Source: a virus
Virus record (IMG/VR): IMGVR_UViG_3300034101_001728
Coordinates: 1-23,704 of that record
Strand: one strand, 5' to 3'
Length of the DNA: 23,704 nucleotides
The notes below the pieces were generated by a model. That model had not been told where the DNA came from. It made no database searches and saw nothing but the letters and a program-made list of their open reading frames with translations. This document shows positions 13,125-19,534 of the stretch, piece after piece. Numbering within the stretch: the first letter of the stretch is position 1; every line of letters begins with the position of its first letter. Position numbers and translations under genes: made by a program.

Positions 13125-13154
13125 CATATGCAAAGACCTCCGTATACATATGCA
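13121..13154 (+). promoter_or_regulatory. Promoter P3 with 22-bp-spaced direct repeats
   Basis: TTGACA (13121-13126), a 16-base spacer and TATACA (13143-13148) form the best sigma70-like promoter in the window. ACATATGCA occurs at 13124-13132 and again at 13146-13154, 22 bases apart, covering the -35 and -10 elements like paired operators. No gene starts until 13278; the stretch 13155-13222 holds nothing else I can identify. Confidence 0.6.
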
Positions 13155-13222
13155 CCGATTCACTCATAAAACGCTTTAGTGTACAGGATTTCCAGTCCCC
13201 TCATTTTGTTGGTTGCCCCCGC

Positions 13223-13250
13223 TTGACGCCCAACTGAACAGATGTATATT
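13223..13250 (+). promoter_or_regulatory. Promoter P4 (sigma70-like)
   Basis: TTGACG (13223-13228), a 16-base spacer and TATATT (13245-13250). The start of transcription would fall near 13257, leaving about 20 bases of leader with AAAGGAG before ATG 13278. It does not share the ATATGCA block of P1-P3. Confidence 0.6.
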
Positions 13251-13277
13251 CGCGCCCCACACAAAAGGAGAATCGCC

Positions 13278-13550
13278 ATGCACGCTGATCCCCACGCCCG
13301 TGAATACCTCGCCGCCGTCGCCGCCATGCCCGAGCACACCGTTTCGGGCGGCACGACGCGGCTCATCGACGGGCAGCTGGTCACGACCTACGCGGTCGGC
13401 GACCGCATCCGCTTCATCGAGAAGGGCCGCACGCTTAACGGCGTCGTGGTCGAGGTGCTGACCGAGGACACCTACCACGTTCGGCGGCATGTGCCCGACG
13501 TTGGCAACGCCCACTACGCAGTGACGGCCGACCAGATCGTGCCGTTCTGA
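13278..13550 (+). CDS. Small SH3-like protein, unknown function
   Basis: A 90-residue protein with a clear ribosome site AAAGGAG (13264-13270). The middle, 'YAVGDRIRFIEKGRTLNGVV' followed by 'VEVLTEDTYHVRRHV', has the alternating-strand look of an SH3/KOW-like small barrel. Such folds often bind nucleic acid, but no diagnostic family motif is visible. It is first in the transcript from P4 and directly precedes the structured leader of recT, so it may be co-transcribed with the recombination module. Confidence 0.6.
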   Translation: MHADPHAREYLAAVAAMPEHTVSGGTTRLIDGQLVTTYAVGDRIRFIEKGRTLNGVVVEVLTEDTYHVRRHVPDVGNAHYAVTADQIVPF

Positions 13551-13570
13551 TTCGAGCAAAGGACCGTCGC

Positions 13571-13611
13571 CTGGTGGAACCAGACGGCGGAAGGAGCCCG
13601 GTGGAACCGGG
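13571..13611 (+). other. Tandem GGA-loop hairpins in the recT leader
   Basis: CTGGT-GGA-ACCAG (13571-13583) and CCCGGT-GGA-ACCGGG (13597-13611) are two perfect hairpins with the same GGA loop. A Shine-Dalgarno-like GGAAGGAG (13589-13596) lies between them. GGA in a hairpin loop is the known target of CsrA/Rsm-type RNA-binding proteins. The hairpins also lie inside a 13-codon frame GTG 13574 - TAG 13615. Confidence 0.5.
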
Positions 13612-13615
13612 GTAG
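13574..13615 (+). CDS. Possible 13-residue leader peptide upstream of recT
   Basis: GTG 13574 opens a 13-codon frame ending in TAG 13615, reading MEPDGGRSPVEPG. AAAGGA (13558-13563) lies ten bases upstream, slightly far. The frame repeats 'VEP.G' because it spans the two hairpins. It could be a regulatory upstream ORF, or a by-product of the repeated hairpins. Low confidence. Confidence 0.2.
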   Translation: MEPDGGRSPVEPG

Positions 13616-13705
13616 CAAGGACGCACGAACCACCCGCAACGCAGGACGCCGAGCGGGATTTTCAAAGGACATTCGCAATTCGCGAAACACGAAAGGACGC
13701 GACAG

Positions 13706-14623
13706 ATGAGCACGGAAATCAGCACCCAGCGGGCCAGCGGCTTGGCCCTTCAATCGTTCGATGACGCCTTCCGCTTCAGCAAGATGGTGTCGGCGTCGGA
13801 GTTCGCCCCCAAGGATTTCAGGGGCAAGCCCGAGTCCTGCATGCTGGCCATCCAGCACGGCAGCGAGGTGGGCCTGTCCCCGATGCAGTCGCTGCAGTCG
13901 ATCGCCGTTATCAACGGTCGCCCGACGATCTGGGGCGACGCGGCCCTGGCCCTGGTGCAGTCGAGCCCGGTGTGCGAGTACGTCCGCGAGTACACGGAAG
14001 GCGAAGGCGACGGCCTGGTGGCCGTTTGCGAAGCCAAGCGGCGTGGCTACCCTGCACCCACTGTCGTGCGGTTCAGCGTTGCCGACGCGAAGAAGGCTGG
14101 ACTGTGGGGCAAGTCTGGCCCGTGGAGCCAATACAGCAGCCGCATGCTGACCCTGAGAGCACGTGGCTTCGCCCTGCGTAACGCGTTCGCCGACGCCTTG
14201 CGTGGGCTCATCACGGCCGAAGAGGCCCAGGACTACCAGCACGAGCCGGTTCGCGAGCCCGTGGTGGTGCGTCCGAAGTTCCCGTCAACCGAGAGTCGCC
14301 CGGCGGCTGTGGAGCGCGGCCACGCCCCTGCAACAGCCGTTGATAGCCACGCGCAGCAGACGGCACAGCCGCCGGCCCTCTCGGCCACCAATGATCCCGT
14401 CGCCAATGCCCGGCTCGCCGTGCAGCGGACGAACAGCCTCGAACTGCTGGCCGCCCTGCGGGATCGCGTCAACCAGCGGCACAAGGAGGGCACGTTCACC
14501 GAGGCCCAGCGCAACGAGCTCGTGCACCTGATCGACGGCAAGTGCGAGTGGTTGGAAAGCGAGCCCGAGGACAACGGCCAGGAGTTCGCCCACGAGGCTG
14601 CCGCCACGGAGAACGCATCGTGA
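13706..14623 (+). CDS. recT: RecT-family single-strand annealing recombinase
   Basis: A 305-residue protein with GAAAGGA (13692-13698) before ATG 13706. Conserved blocks: 'ESCMLAIQHGSEVGLSPMQS' (43-62), 'QSIAVINGRPTIWGDAALAL' (64-83) and 'SVADAKKAGLWGKSGPWSQY' (124-143). Next come 'RMLTLRARGFALRNAFADAL' (146-165) and 'GLITAEEAQDY'. This is the RecT annealase core, which coats single-stranded DNA and pairs complementary strands in phage recombination. The region from about 180 to 305 is variable and probably disordered, followed by a helical part. No lambda-exonuclease or RecE partner gene is visible beside it. Confidence 0.85.
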   Translation: MSTEISTQRASGLALQSFDDAFRFSKMVSASEFAPKDFRGKPESCMLAIQHGSEVGLSPMQSLQSIAVINGRPTIWGDAALALVQSSPVCEYVREYTEGEGDGLVAVCEAKRRGYPAPTVVRFSVADAKKAGLWGKSGPWSQYSSRMLTLRARGFALRNAFADALRGLITAEEAQDYQHEPVREPVVVRPKFPSTESRPAAVERGHAPATAVDSHAQQTAQPPALSATNDPVANARLAVQRTNSLELLAALRDRVNQRHKEGTFTEAQRNELVHLIDGKCEWLESEPEDNGQEFAHEAAATENAS

Positions 14624-14844
14624 ACGGATGGCCCACCTTCGATGACGTTGTCGCGTACCTCCGCGAGCACGGCAAAGCCGACATGGCGACCGTTGCCAGT
14701 GGAATGCGTGATGAGGCGCAACGTTGCCGCAAGGCTGCGGAGACGAGCCTCAAGGCATACCACGAACTGAAGCTGAAGCACGAGCCACCGGCGGCCACGC
14801 CAGGGTGGAGGAGTTACCAAGCCAAGACGGAGTCGAGCGACTGA
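14620..14844 (+). CDS. Hypothetical protein, 74 aa
   Basis: This 74-residue protein starts at GTG 14620 in a GTGA overlap with recT, so it is probably translated by coupling. It is largely helical and charged ('ASGMRDEAQRCRKAAETSLK'), with no recognised domain. As the immediate partner of recT it might be an accessory of recombination, but that is only position. The 155 bases after it (14845-14999) hold a 7-bp hairpin at 14891-14911 and no gene. Confidence 0.55.
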   Translation: MNGWPTFDDVVAYLREHGKADMATVASGMRDEAQRCRKAAETSLKAYHELKLKHEPPAATPGWRSYQAKTESSD

Positions 14845-14890
14845 CACAGCCGGCACGCCATTGCCCCAGCGGCTCACCTGGCCGCATTGG

Positions 14891-14911
14891 TCGCCACGCG
14901 GTGAGTGGCGA
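14891..14911 (+). other. Hairpin in the gap after the recT operon
   Basis: TCGCCAC (14891-14897) pairs with GTGGCGA (14905-14911) around a seven-base loop. It lies in the 155-base gene-free stretch upstream of the gene at 15000. No T-run follows. It may mark an operon boundary or a processing site. Confidence 0.35.
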
Positions 14912-14999
14912 GTAACCACCGCAGTCGCAGCCGTACCTCCCACGGTGATGCGATCGAACGCCCCACGTCACGGGGCCAATACACGAAGGAGCGTGAGAC

Positions 15000-15323
15000 A
15001 TGAGTCTGATTCCAAATGGATGGGTTCGCATGGCGGCGTACGACACGCGGCCAGATAAGAAGCATGGAAACCCAGGGGACGAGTATCGCGTTTTGCTTGC
15101 TGCTGCATCGCGCCGAGAAATCGACGTGATGACTGTCGCAGGCATTCGCGGAAAACTGGTCAACAAGACGCAGGCTGACGCATACCTTGCGAAACACGCG
15201 AAGCCATCGACGGCTACGCAAAAGCCTTGCGTCGATGTTGCGTCTGACGCCTTATTGCTGGCGATCAACTCCATCTCTTATCAGCTTGAGCGAATCGCGA
15301 ACGCCATGGAGGCCAAGCCATGA
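15000..15323 (+). CDS. Hypothetical protein, 107 aa
   Basis: A 107-residue protein with GAAGGAG before ATG 15000. The N-terminal half reads 'YDTRPDKKHGNPGDEYRVLL', and the C-terminus contains a helix 'DALLLAINSISYQLERIANA'. No known domain. It overlaps the following winged-helix gene (ATGA at 15320), so both are probably expressed together. It lacks signal or membrane segments. Confidence 0.55.
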   Translation: MSLIPNGWVRMAAYDTRPDKKHGNPGDEYRVLLAAASRREIDVMTVAGIRGKLVNKTQADAYLAKHAKPSTATQKPCVDVASDALLLAINSISYQLERIANAMEAKP

Positions 15324-15640
15324 GCGTCTTCATCGACTCCCAGTGCGACCTGCCGCTGTTCACGCAGCGAGCACCGAGCGTCAACGGCTCAATCACCTCG
15401 GCCAAGGCGGCCGACTCGCTCGGGCCGGCGACGTTGAACGCGATGCAGCGGCGCGTGCTCGAGCTGCTCGCGGCAACGCCTGACGGGCTGACCGACGAAG
15501 AGCAGCAGACCCGTTTGGGTATGAACCCGTCCACGCAGCGGCCACGGCGGATCGAACTTGCACGGCGTGGTCTGGTGGTTGAGGCCGGGACCAGGCGGAC
15601 GGCGTCAGGGCGGATGGCCACGGTGTGGAGGGTTGCGTGA
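15320..15640 (+). CDS. Winged-helix DNA-binding protein
   Basis: A 106-residue protein in ATGA overlap with its upstream neighbour. Residues about 38-106 form a winged helix: 'NAMQRRVLELLAATPDGLTD', recognition region 'RLGMNPSTQRPRRIELARRG', and wing 'VVEAGTRRTASGRMATVWRV'. This small type is frequent in phage early regions, where it may regulate transcription or replication. The next gene starts at the last base of its stop. The target sequence is not known. Confidence 0.7.
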   Translation: MSVFIDSQCDLPLFTQRAPSVNGSITSAKAADSLGPATLNAMQRRVLELLAATPDGLTDEEQQTRLGMNPSTQRPRRIELARRGLVVEAGTRRTASGRMATVWRVA

Positions 15641-15834
15641 TGGCGAAGCCGCAGTGGCTGCAGGACAAGGAACGCGACGGCCTGGCGGAGCGCAAGGCCA
15701 AGTACGAGGCGACGCGAGATCTCGACTTTGAGGAGTGCGTGATTGCCTACTGCAACTGGCGAGCGGACGGGCACCAAGGCTCGTTCGATTTGTTCAAACG
15801 CGATTGGTACGCGAGACGCGGGAAGGTGATTTGA
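15640..15834 (+). CDS. Hypothetical protein, 64 aa
   Basis: This 64-residue protein starts at ATG 15640, sharing a base with the preceding stop. It is highly charged and helical ('DKERDGLAERKAKYEATRDL'), then 'FEECVIAYCNWRADGHQGSF'. No recognisable family. A small 5-bp inverted repeat (15840-15855) and a strong ribosome site AAGGAGG (15874-15880) separate it from the methyltransferase gene. Confidence 0.5.
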   Translation: MAKPQWLQDKERDGLAERKAKYEATRDLDFEECVIAYCNWRADGHQGSFDLFKRDWYARRGKVI

Positions 15835-15887
15835 CGTGTGTGCCACGGTAGGCACTGGTTCAGAACACAACGCAAGGAGGCACACGT

Positions 15888-17237
15888 ATGCCGCAGGTTT
15901 TTGAAGACATCATCGTTGACGCCGAGTTCGCCTCACTGATTCCGCCGCTGTCGGCGGAAGAGCGGCAGCAGCTGGAAGAGAACATCATTGAGCACGGCGG
16001 TGCACGCGACCCGCTGGTGGTGTGGGTTCCATCTGAGTGGACTCCAGACGGATGCGCTAAGCCGCTTTCCTACAGCAATCCAGACAGCATTGACGATGGG
16101 TCGCTGGATAGTTCTTTAGCCGGCGAGCCTGCCTGGTACGGCGACGACGGCGACACATACTTCCGTGAAGATTGGCCTCGCACGCTGCTCGACGGCCACA
16201 ACCGCTACGAGATCTGCACGCGGCTGGGGCTGCCGTTCGACATCGAGGAGATGTCGTTCAAGAACCGTGACGACGCTGCTGACTGGATGGATCGAAACCA
16301 ACTGGGCCGCAGGAACCTTCACCCGGATGCGTTCACCCTGCTGCTCGGGCGGCGATACAACCGCGCAAAGAAAGCCGAAGGCGGAAGGACTGGCCGCGAT
16401 TTTGGGGTGGAAAAAGTTGCCACCCCAAAGACGGCAGAAAAGATCGCACGGGAACATGGCGTCAGCGAAAAAACGGTTCGCAACGCAGGCAAGGTTGCCG
16501 AGGCCGTAGACAAGCTCAAGGCAGTCGACCCTCAGATTGAGCGACGGGTTGCATCAGGAACGGCCCCCGCAAGGGCTGCCGTCGTCAAGGCCGCAGCCCT
16601 GCTCGAGAAAGCCCCAGAACGGGCGCGTGAAATCATCGAGGGCCAGAAGAAGATGGCCGACGTGATCCGCGAAGAAAAGCGTGCGGAGGTTGTCGCGAAG
16701 CTGGAGAACGTCGAGGCCCGCAAGGCAAAGGAACTTGCAGGTCAGTACGACGTGATCGTTATCGACCCGCCGTGGCCTATGGAAAAGATCGAGCGAGACG
16801 TGACGCCAGAGCAGGTTGCGTTTGAATACCCAACCATGCAGGAGTCAGACCTCGCGGCGATGAAGATGCCTGCGGCAGACGATTGCCACCTATGGCTCTG
16901 GACCACGCATCGCTTCCTGCCGATGGCGATGCGGCTACTGGATTCGTGGGGATTTAAGTACGTCTGCACTTTTGTCTGGCACAAGCCTGGTGGATTCCAG
17001 CCGTTCGGCCTGCCGCAATACAACTGCGAGTTCGCTATTTACGCCAGGCGTGGCACGCCTCAGTTCATCGACACCAAAGCCTTCCCCGTCTGCTTTGCAG
17101 CATCACGCGGGAAGCACAGCGAGAAGCCAGAGGATTTCTACGACGTTGTGCGCCGCGTCACCGCTGGCCGCCGCATTGACATCTTCAATCGCAGAAAGAT
17201 TGAAGGATTTGATGTGTGGGGAAAGGAGGCCGACTAA
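15888..17237 (+). CDS. ParB-like / MT-A70 fusion: N6-adenine DNA methyltransferase
   Basis: A 449-residue two-part protein with ribosome site AAGGAGG. Residues 1-135 are ParB/Srx-like: 'LIPPLSAEERQQLEENIIEH' and 'LLDGHNRYEICTRLG'. A tryptophan- and aspartate-rich insert of about 50 residues (47-97) splits this domain. An HTH-like helix pair follows ('TAEKIAREHGVSEKTVRN'), then a long helical linker. The C-terminal 285-449 is an MT-A70 methyltransferase with 'DVIVIDPPWPMEK' (DPPW 293-296), 'HLWLWTTHRFLPMAMRLL' and 'TFVWHKPGG'. It should methylate adenine in DNA, for example to evade restriction. The next gene overlaps its stop (TAATG). Confidence 0.9.
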   Translation: MPQVFEDIIVDAEFASLIPPLSAEERQQLEENIIEHGGARDPLVVWVPSEWTPDGCAKPLSYSNPDSIDDGSLDSSLAGEPAWYGDDGDTYFREDWPRTLLDGHNRYEICTRLGLPFDIEEMSFKNRDDAADWMDRNQLGRRNLHPDAFTLLLGRRYNRAKKAEGGRTGRDFGVEKVATPKTAEKIAREHGVSEKTVRNAGKVAEAVDKLKAVDPQIERRVASGTAPARAAVVKAAALLEKAPERAREIIEGQKKMADVIREEKRAEVVAKLENVEARKAKELAGQYDVIVIDPPWPMEKIERDVTPEQVAFEYPTMQESDLAAMKMPAADDCHLWLWTTHRFLPMAMRLLDSWGFKYVCTFVWHKPGGFQPFGLPQYNCEFAIYARRGTPQFIDTKAFPVCFAASRGKHSEKPEDFYDVVRRVTAGRRIDIFNRRKIEGFDVWGKEAD

Positions 17238-17788
17238 TGACGGCAACCTATAGGCGGCAGCGAGCGTGGTCTGACGCCCTGCTAGGTGAGGCCAGAATGC
17301 TCGTTGGCTTTTGCACCGTGTCGGCAGCCGACCACGAAGACGACACGGAGCGTGCAACAGACCTGCGATGGTTTAACACCAGCGGCGCACAGTCTGCGCG
17401 TGTCGCATGCAGGCTCCGTGACCACAGTTACTTCCTTCGGTATCCAGACGAGTTCACTATCCGATCGTATTCAAACGGATACCAAACTGAACTCGACAAA
17501 ATCATGGCCGGTCACGGCACGCATGCGCTGTATGGATTTCGAACGCCTGACGGCCAGCACATCGGGGCGTGGAGATTCTTGGATTTGTTTGTCTTTCGCA
17601 GCTGGTACTTCAGCACGCAAAAAAGTGTTCTTGAGGGCCGCATTCGGCAGCAGTGGTCTGTTCAGGACAACGGAGACGGAACCAAGTTTTACGCCTTTAA
17701 GTACGACGCATTGCCACAAGGATTCGTGATGTTTCAGGGCACAGGAATGCAGGTGTGCGACAACGCAATGGTGGAGGTTGATTTCTAA
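17237..17788 (+). CDS. Unknown protein, 183 aa
   Basis: A 183-residue protein starting at ATG 17237, overlapping the methyltransferase stop by one base, with GGAGG (17225-17229) upstream. It is rich in aromatic residues (for example 'LFVFRSWYFSTQ'), mixed alpha/beta, with no membrane segment. I do not recognise the family. Translational coupling to the methyltransferase suggests a related job, such as an accessory or anti-restriction protein, but this is only context. Confidence 0.55.
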   Translation: MTATYRRQRAWSDALLGEARMLVGFCTVSAADHEDDTERATDLRWFNTSGAQSARVACRLRDHSYFLRYPDEFTIRSYSNGYQTELDKIMAGHGTHALYGFRTPDGQHIGAWRFLDLFVFRSWYFSTQKSVLEGRIRQQWSVQDNGDGTKFYAFKYDALPQGFVMFQGTGMQVCDNAMVEVDF

Positions 17789-17790
17789 GT

Positions 17791-17997
17791 ATGGCACTGA
17801 TGTCACAAGACGTTTACTTGACTGTCGAAGACCTTCGCGTAATCCGTGACTCCCTTGATTACTCGGTGCAGCGGGTAGGCGACTACCAGCACCTCCAGCA
17901 TTCACACAAACGTGACTCGCTGCGGCCAATCGAGGCGGCAAGGGACAAGGTACGGGCGCTGATAGCAAGCAGGAAGGTGGCAACCAATGGCCGGTGA
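17791..17997 (+). CDS. Hypothetical protein, 68 aa
   Basis: A 68-residue protein two bases after the previous stop, overlapping the replication gene by 11 bases. It is helical and charged, with 'VYLTVEDLRVIRDSLDYSVQ' and 'PIEAARDKVRALIASRKVAT'. Its ribosome site is weak, so translation probably depends on the upstream gene. No family recognised. Confidence 0.5.
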   Translation: MALMSQDVYLTVEDLRVIRDSLDYSVQRVGDYQHLQHSHKRDSLRPIEAARDKVRALIASRKVATNGR

Positions 17998-18838
17998 ATG
18001 GATTCCACTTGACTGCAACCTGGGCACGAAGCCCGAGGTGCTCGAGCTGGTGGACGAAACCGGGCTGCCTGTTGAGGCGGTCTGCTGGCGTCTCATCCAG
18101 TTGTGGTCATGGGCTGCGCTAAACTCGTCGGACGGCACGATCCGGGCCACGCCTGCCCGCCTTGGTGCCGTGGCTGGCGGTGAAGAAGCGTTCTGGCTTG
18201 CCGTTGAGCGTGTCGGCTGGGTGACGTTCTTAAACGGCACACTCGTCATCAACGGGTGGGACAAAAGGTTCTCCCGAGCTGCCAAGGCGAGGCTAGAAGA
18301 CGCCCGCAGAAAGGCTGAAAAACGCGTGGAAAATCGCAATGTCCGGACTTTGTCCGAAAAGTGTCCGGAAAAAAACGGACTACAGGAGAGGACAGTACAG
18401 GAGAGGACAGAAGAAGAAATACAACCGGCTGCGCCGGTAGCTACGAGCGATCCGCCGAAGCGGCGGAAACGCTCGCAGCCCCACGATGCCGTCTCGTGGA
18501 CTGCTGACGCAGGGTGGACGGGCATCACGGACGCCGACCGGCAGGAATGGCGTCTGGCGTACCCAGCGTGCGATCTGGCGGCAGAACTCGCCAAAGCCAC
18601 GTCTTGGCTCAGGGCGAACCCAGCAAAGGCTCACAAGAGCAACTGGCGGCGTTTCCTTGTGTCCTGGCTGACTCGCTCGCAGGACCGTGGCGGGACGCAC
18701 CGCGAGCCAGGTAGGCGGCCGGACGAGAAGCCGCCCCCGAAGGCATGGCGGGACGAGTACCGCCCTGCACCGTACCGCAGCCCCAAGGAAGTCGCCGCGC
18801 TTGCGGCCGGAATGAAACTCAAGGAGGAGGATCTATGA
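17987..18838 (+). CDS. Replication initiator / DnaD-DnaT-like protein
   Basis: A 283-residue protein. The N-terminal winged-helix region ('GEWIPLDCNLGTKPEVLELV', 'AVCWRLIQLWSWAALNSSDG') resembles the N-terminus of phage replisome organisers. A basic, low-complexity linker (about 95-165) follows, then a C-terminal 'LRANPAKAHKSNWRRFLVSW' with 'LTRSQDRGG'. That ending is characteristic of lambda O/DnaT-like phage replication proteins. It would bind the origin or recruit the host helicase. No helicase or loader gene is seen in the window. The stop is overlapped by the next gene's start. Confidence 0.65.
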   Translation: MAGEWIPLDCNLGTKPEVLELVDETGLPVEAVCWRLIQLWSWAALNSSDGTIRATPARLGAVAGGEEAFWLAVERVGWVTFLNGTLVINGWDKRFSRAAKARLEDARRKAEKRVENRNVRTLSEKCPEKNGLQERTVQERTEEEIQPAAPVATSDPPKRRKRSQPHDAVSWTADAGWTGITDADRQEWRLAYPACDLAAELAKATSWLRANPAKAHKSNWRRFLVSWLTRSQDRGGTHREPGRRPDEKPPPKAWRDEYRPAPYRSPKEVAALAAGMKLKEEDL

Positions 18839-19056
18839 GCGAGACGATTCAGCCACCCGCCACCGACCGCCAGCGCGAGATCCTCGACTTCGTCCGCGAA
18901 CGCACGGCGATCTGCGGCCCGACCGTCCGCGAGATCATGGAGCACTTTGGCTTTCGCAGCCCCAACGGTGCGATGTGCCACATCCTGGCCCTGGAGCGGA
19001 AGGGGCTCATCCGCCGCCGTGCCGGCCAGACGCGCGGAATCGAGGTGGTGTCATGA
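18835..19056 (+). CDS. Stand-alone LexA-type winged-helix domain
   Basis: A 73-residue protein with a very strong ribosome site AAGGAGGAGG (18821-18830). 'TDRQREILDFVRERT', 'PTVREIMEHFGFRSPNGAMC' and 'HILALERKGLIRRRAGQTRG' reproduce the LexA N-terminal DNA-binding domain, ending in the usual R..R.I stretch. The C-terminal autocleavage (S24 peptidase) domain of LexA is absent and the stop follows directly. It may repress host or phage SOS-type promoters without being cleavable, or act as a competitor of host LexA (inference). Confidence 0.8.
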   Translation: MSETIQPPATDRQREILDFVRERTAICGPTVREIMEHFGFRSPNGAMCHILALERKGLIRRRAGQTRGIEVVS

Positions 19057-19286
19057 GCCGCCGCAAGCCTTCCCCGCAAGCCGTCGCGGATGTCTGCCTT
19101 GCCTCGGCGTGGCGTGACGAGATTGACGATGAGTCCAGACTCCTGCTTGAGCAGGCCCACGACACGATCGTGTCGCTGATGGCTCGCCTGGTGGCCACGT
19201 CGAAGATTCTCGAAGTGGTCGAAGCCGAGATGGCGTCGCATAAGTTTCCGCTGCTCGGTGATGAAGACCCGGGGATGGCGCTATGA
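19053..19286 (+). CDS. Hypothetical protein, 77 aa
   Basis: A 77-residue, mostly helical acidic protein starting in an ATGA overlap with the LexA-like gene. Seen: 'DDESRLLLEQAHDTIVSLMA' and 'ATSKILEVVEAEMAS', suggesting a coiled-coil or helical bundle. No domain recognised. It overlaps the next small membrane gene by four bases (ATGA at 19283), giving a compact three-gene run ahead of the clamp. Confidence 0.55.
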   Translation: MSRRKPSPQAVADVCLASAWRDEIDDESRLLLEQAHDTIVSLMARLVATSKILEVVEAEMASHKFPLLGDEDPGMAL

Positions 19287-19534
19287 CGCTCGAACAATTC
19301 GCCCTCATCAGCATCGGCCACATCAGTCTCGCCTGCACGTTCGTGCTTGGCGTTTTGGTTGGGGTTTCACTTCAGAAGAAAAGGAATTCACATGGCTACG
19401 GCAACGAAGGAACGTCGCAAGACTGGTGGCATCACATTGAGCGCCGCCGAGCTGAAGAGTGCGCTCGCGGCTGTAAGCCCGGCTGTGCCAACAAGGGCAC
19501 CAAAGCCGGTGCTGACGAACGTGCGTCTGGGTGA
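19283..19534 (+). CDS. Small membrane protein overlapping the clamp gene
   Basis: An 83-residue frame from ATG 19283 (ATGA overlap). Residues about 6-30 form a membrane helix ('ISIGHISLACTFVLGVLVGV'), then a basic cytoplasmic-like tail. Its last 143 bases overlap the start of the beta-clamp gene in another frame. The start and membrane helix look real; the tail (including 'WWHHIERRRAEECARG') may simply be a by-product of the clamp coding sequence. Such long overlaps are uncommon even in phages. Moderate to low confidence for the full length. Confidence 0.45.
   Translation: MTLEQFALISIGHISLACTFVLGVLVGVSLQKKRNSHGYGNEGTSQDWWHHIERRRAEECARGCKPGCANKGTKAGADERASG

Noticed and set aside
12570-13163. 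Minus-strand frame of 197 codons over the early genes
   Set aside because: Low-complexity shadow of the 12612 and 12885 genes with no recognisable repressor features.
13150-13179. Nine-codon frame (ATG 13150) just after P3
   Set aside because: It lies upstream of the predicted P3 transcription start and has no ribosome site; probably chance.
13551-13705. tRNA or tRNA-like att site in the recT leader
   Set aside because: The hairpins do not form a cloverleaf and no T-loop or acceptor pairing was found.
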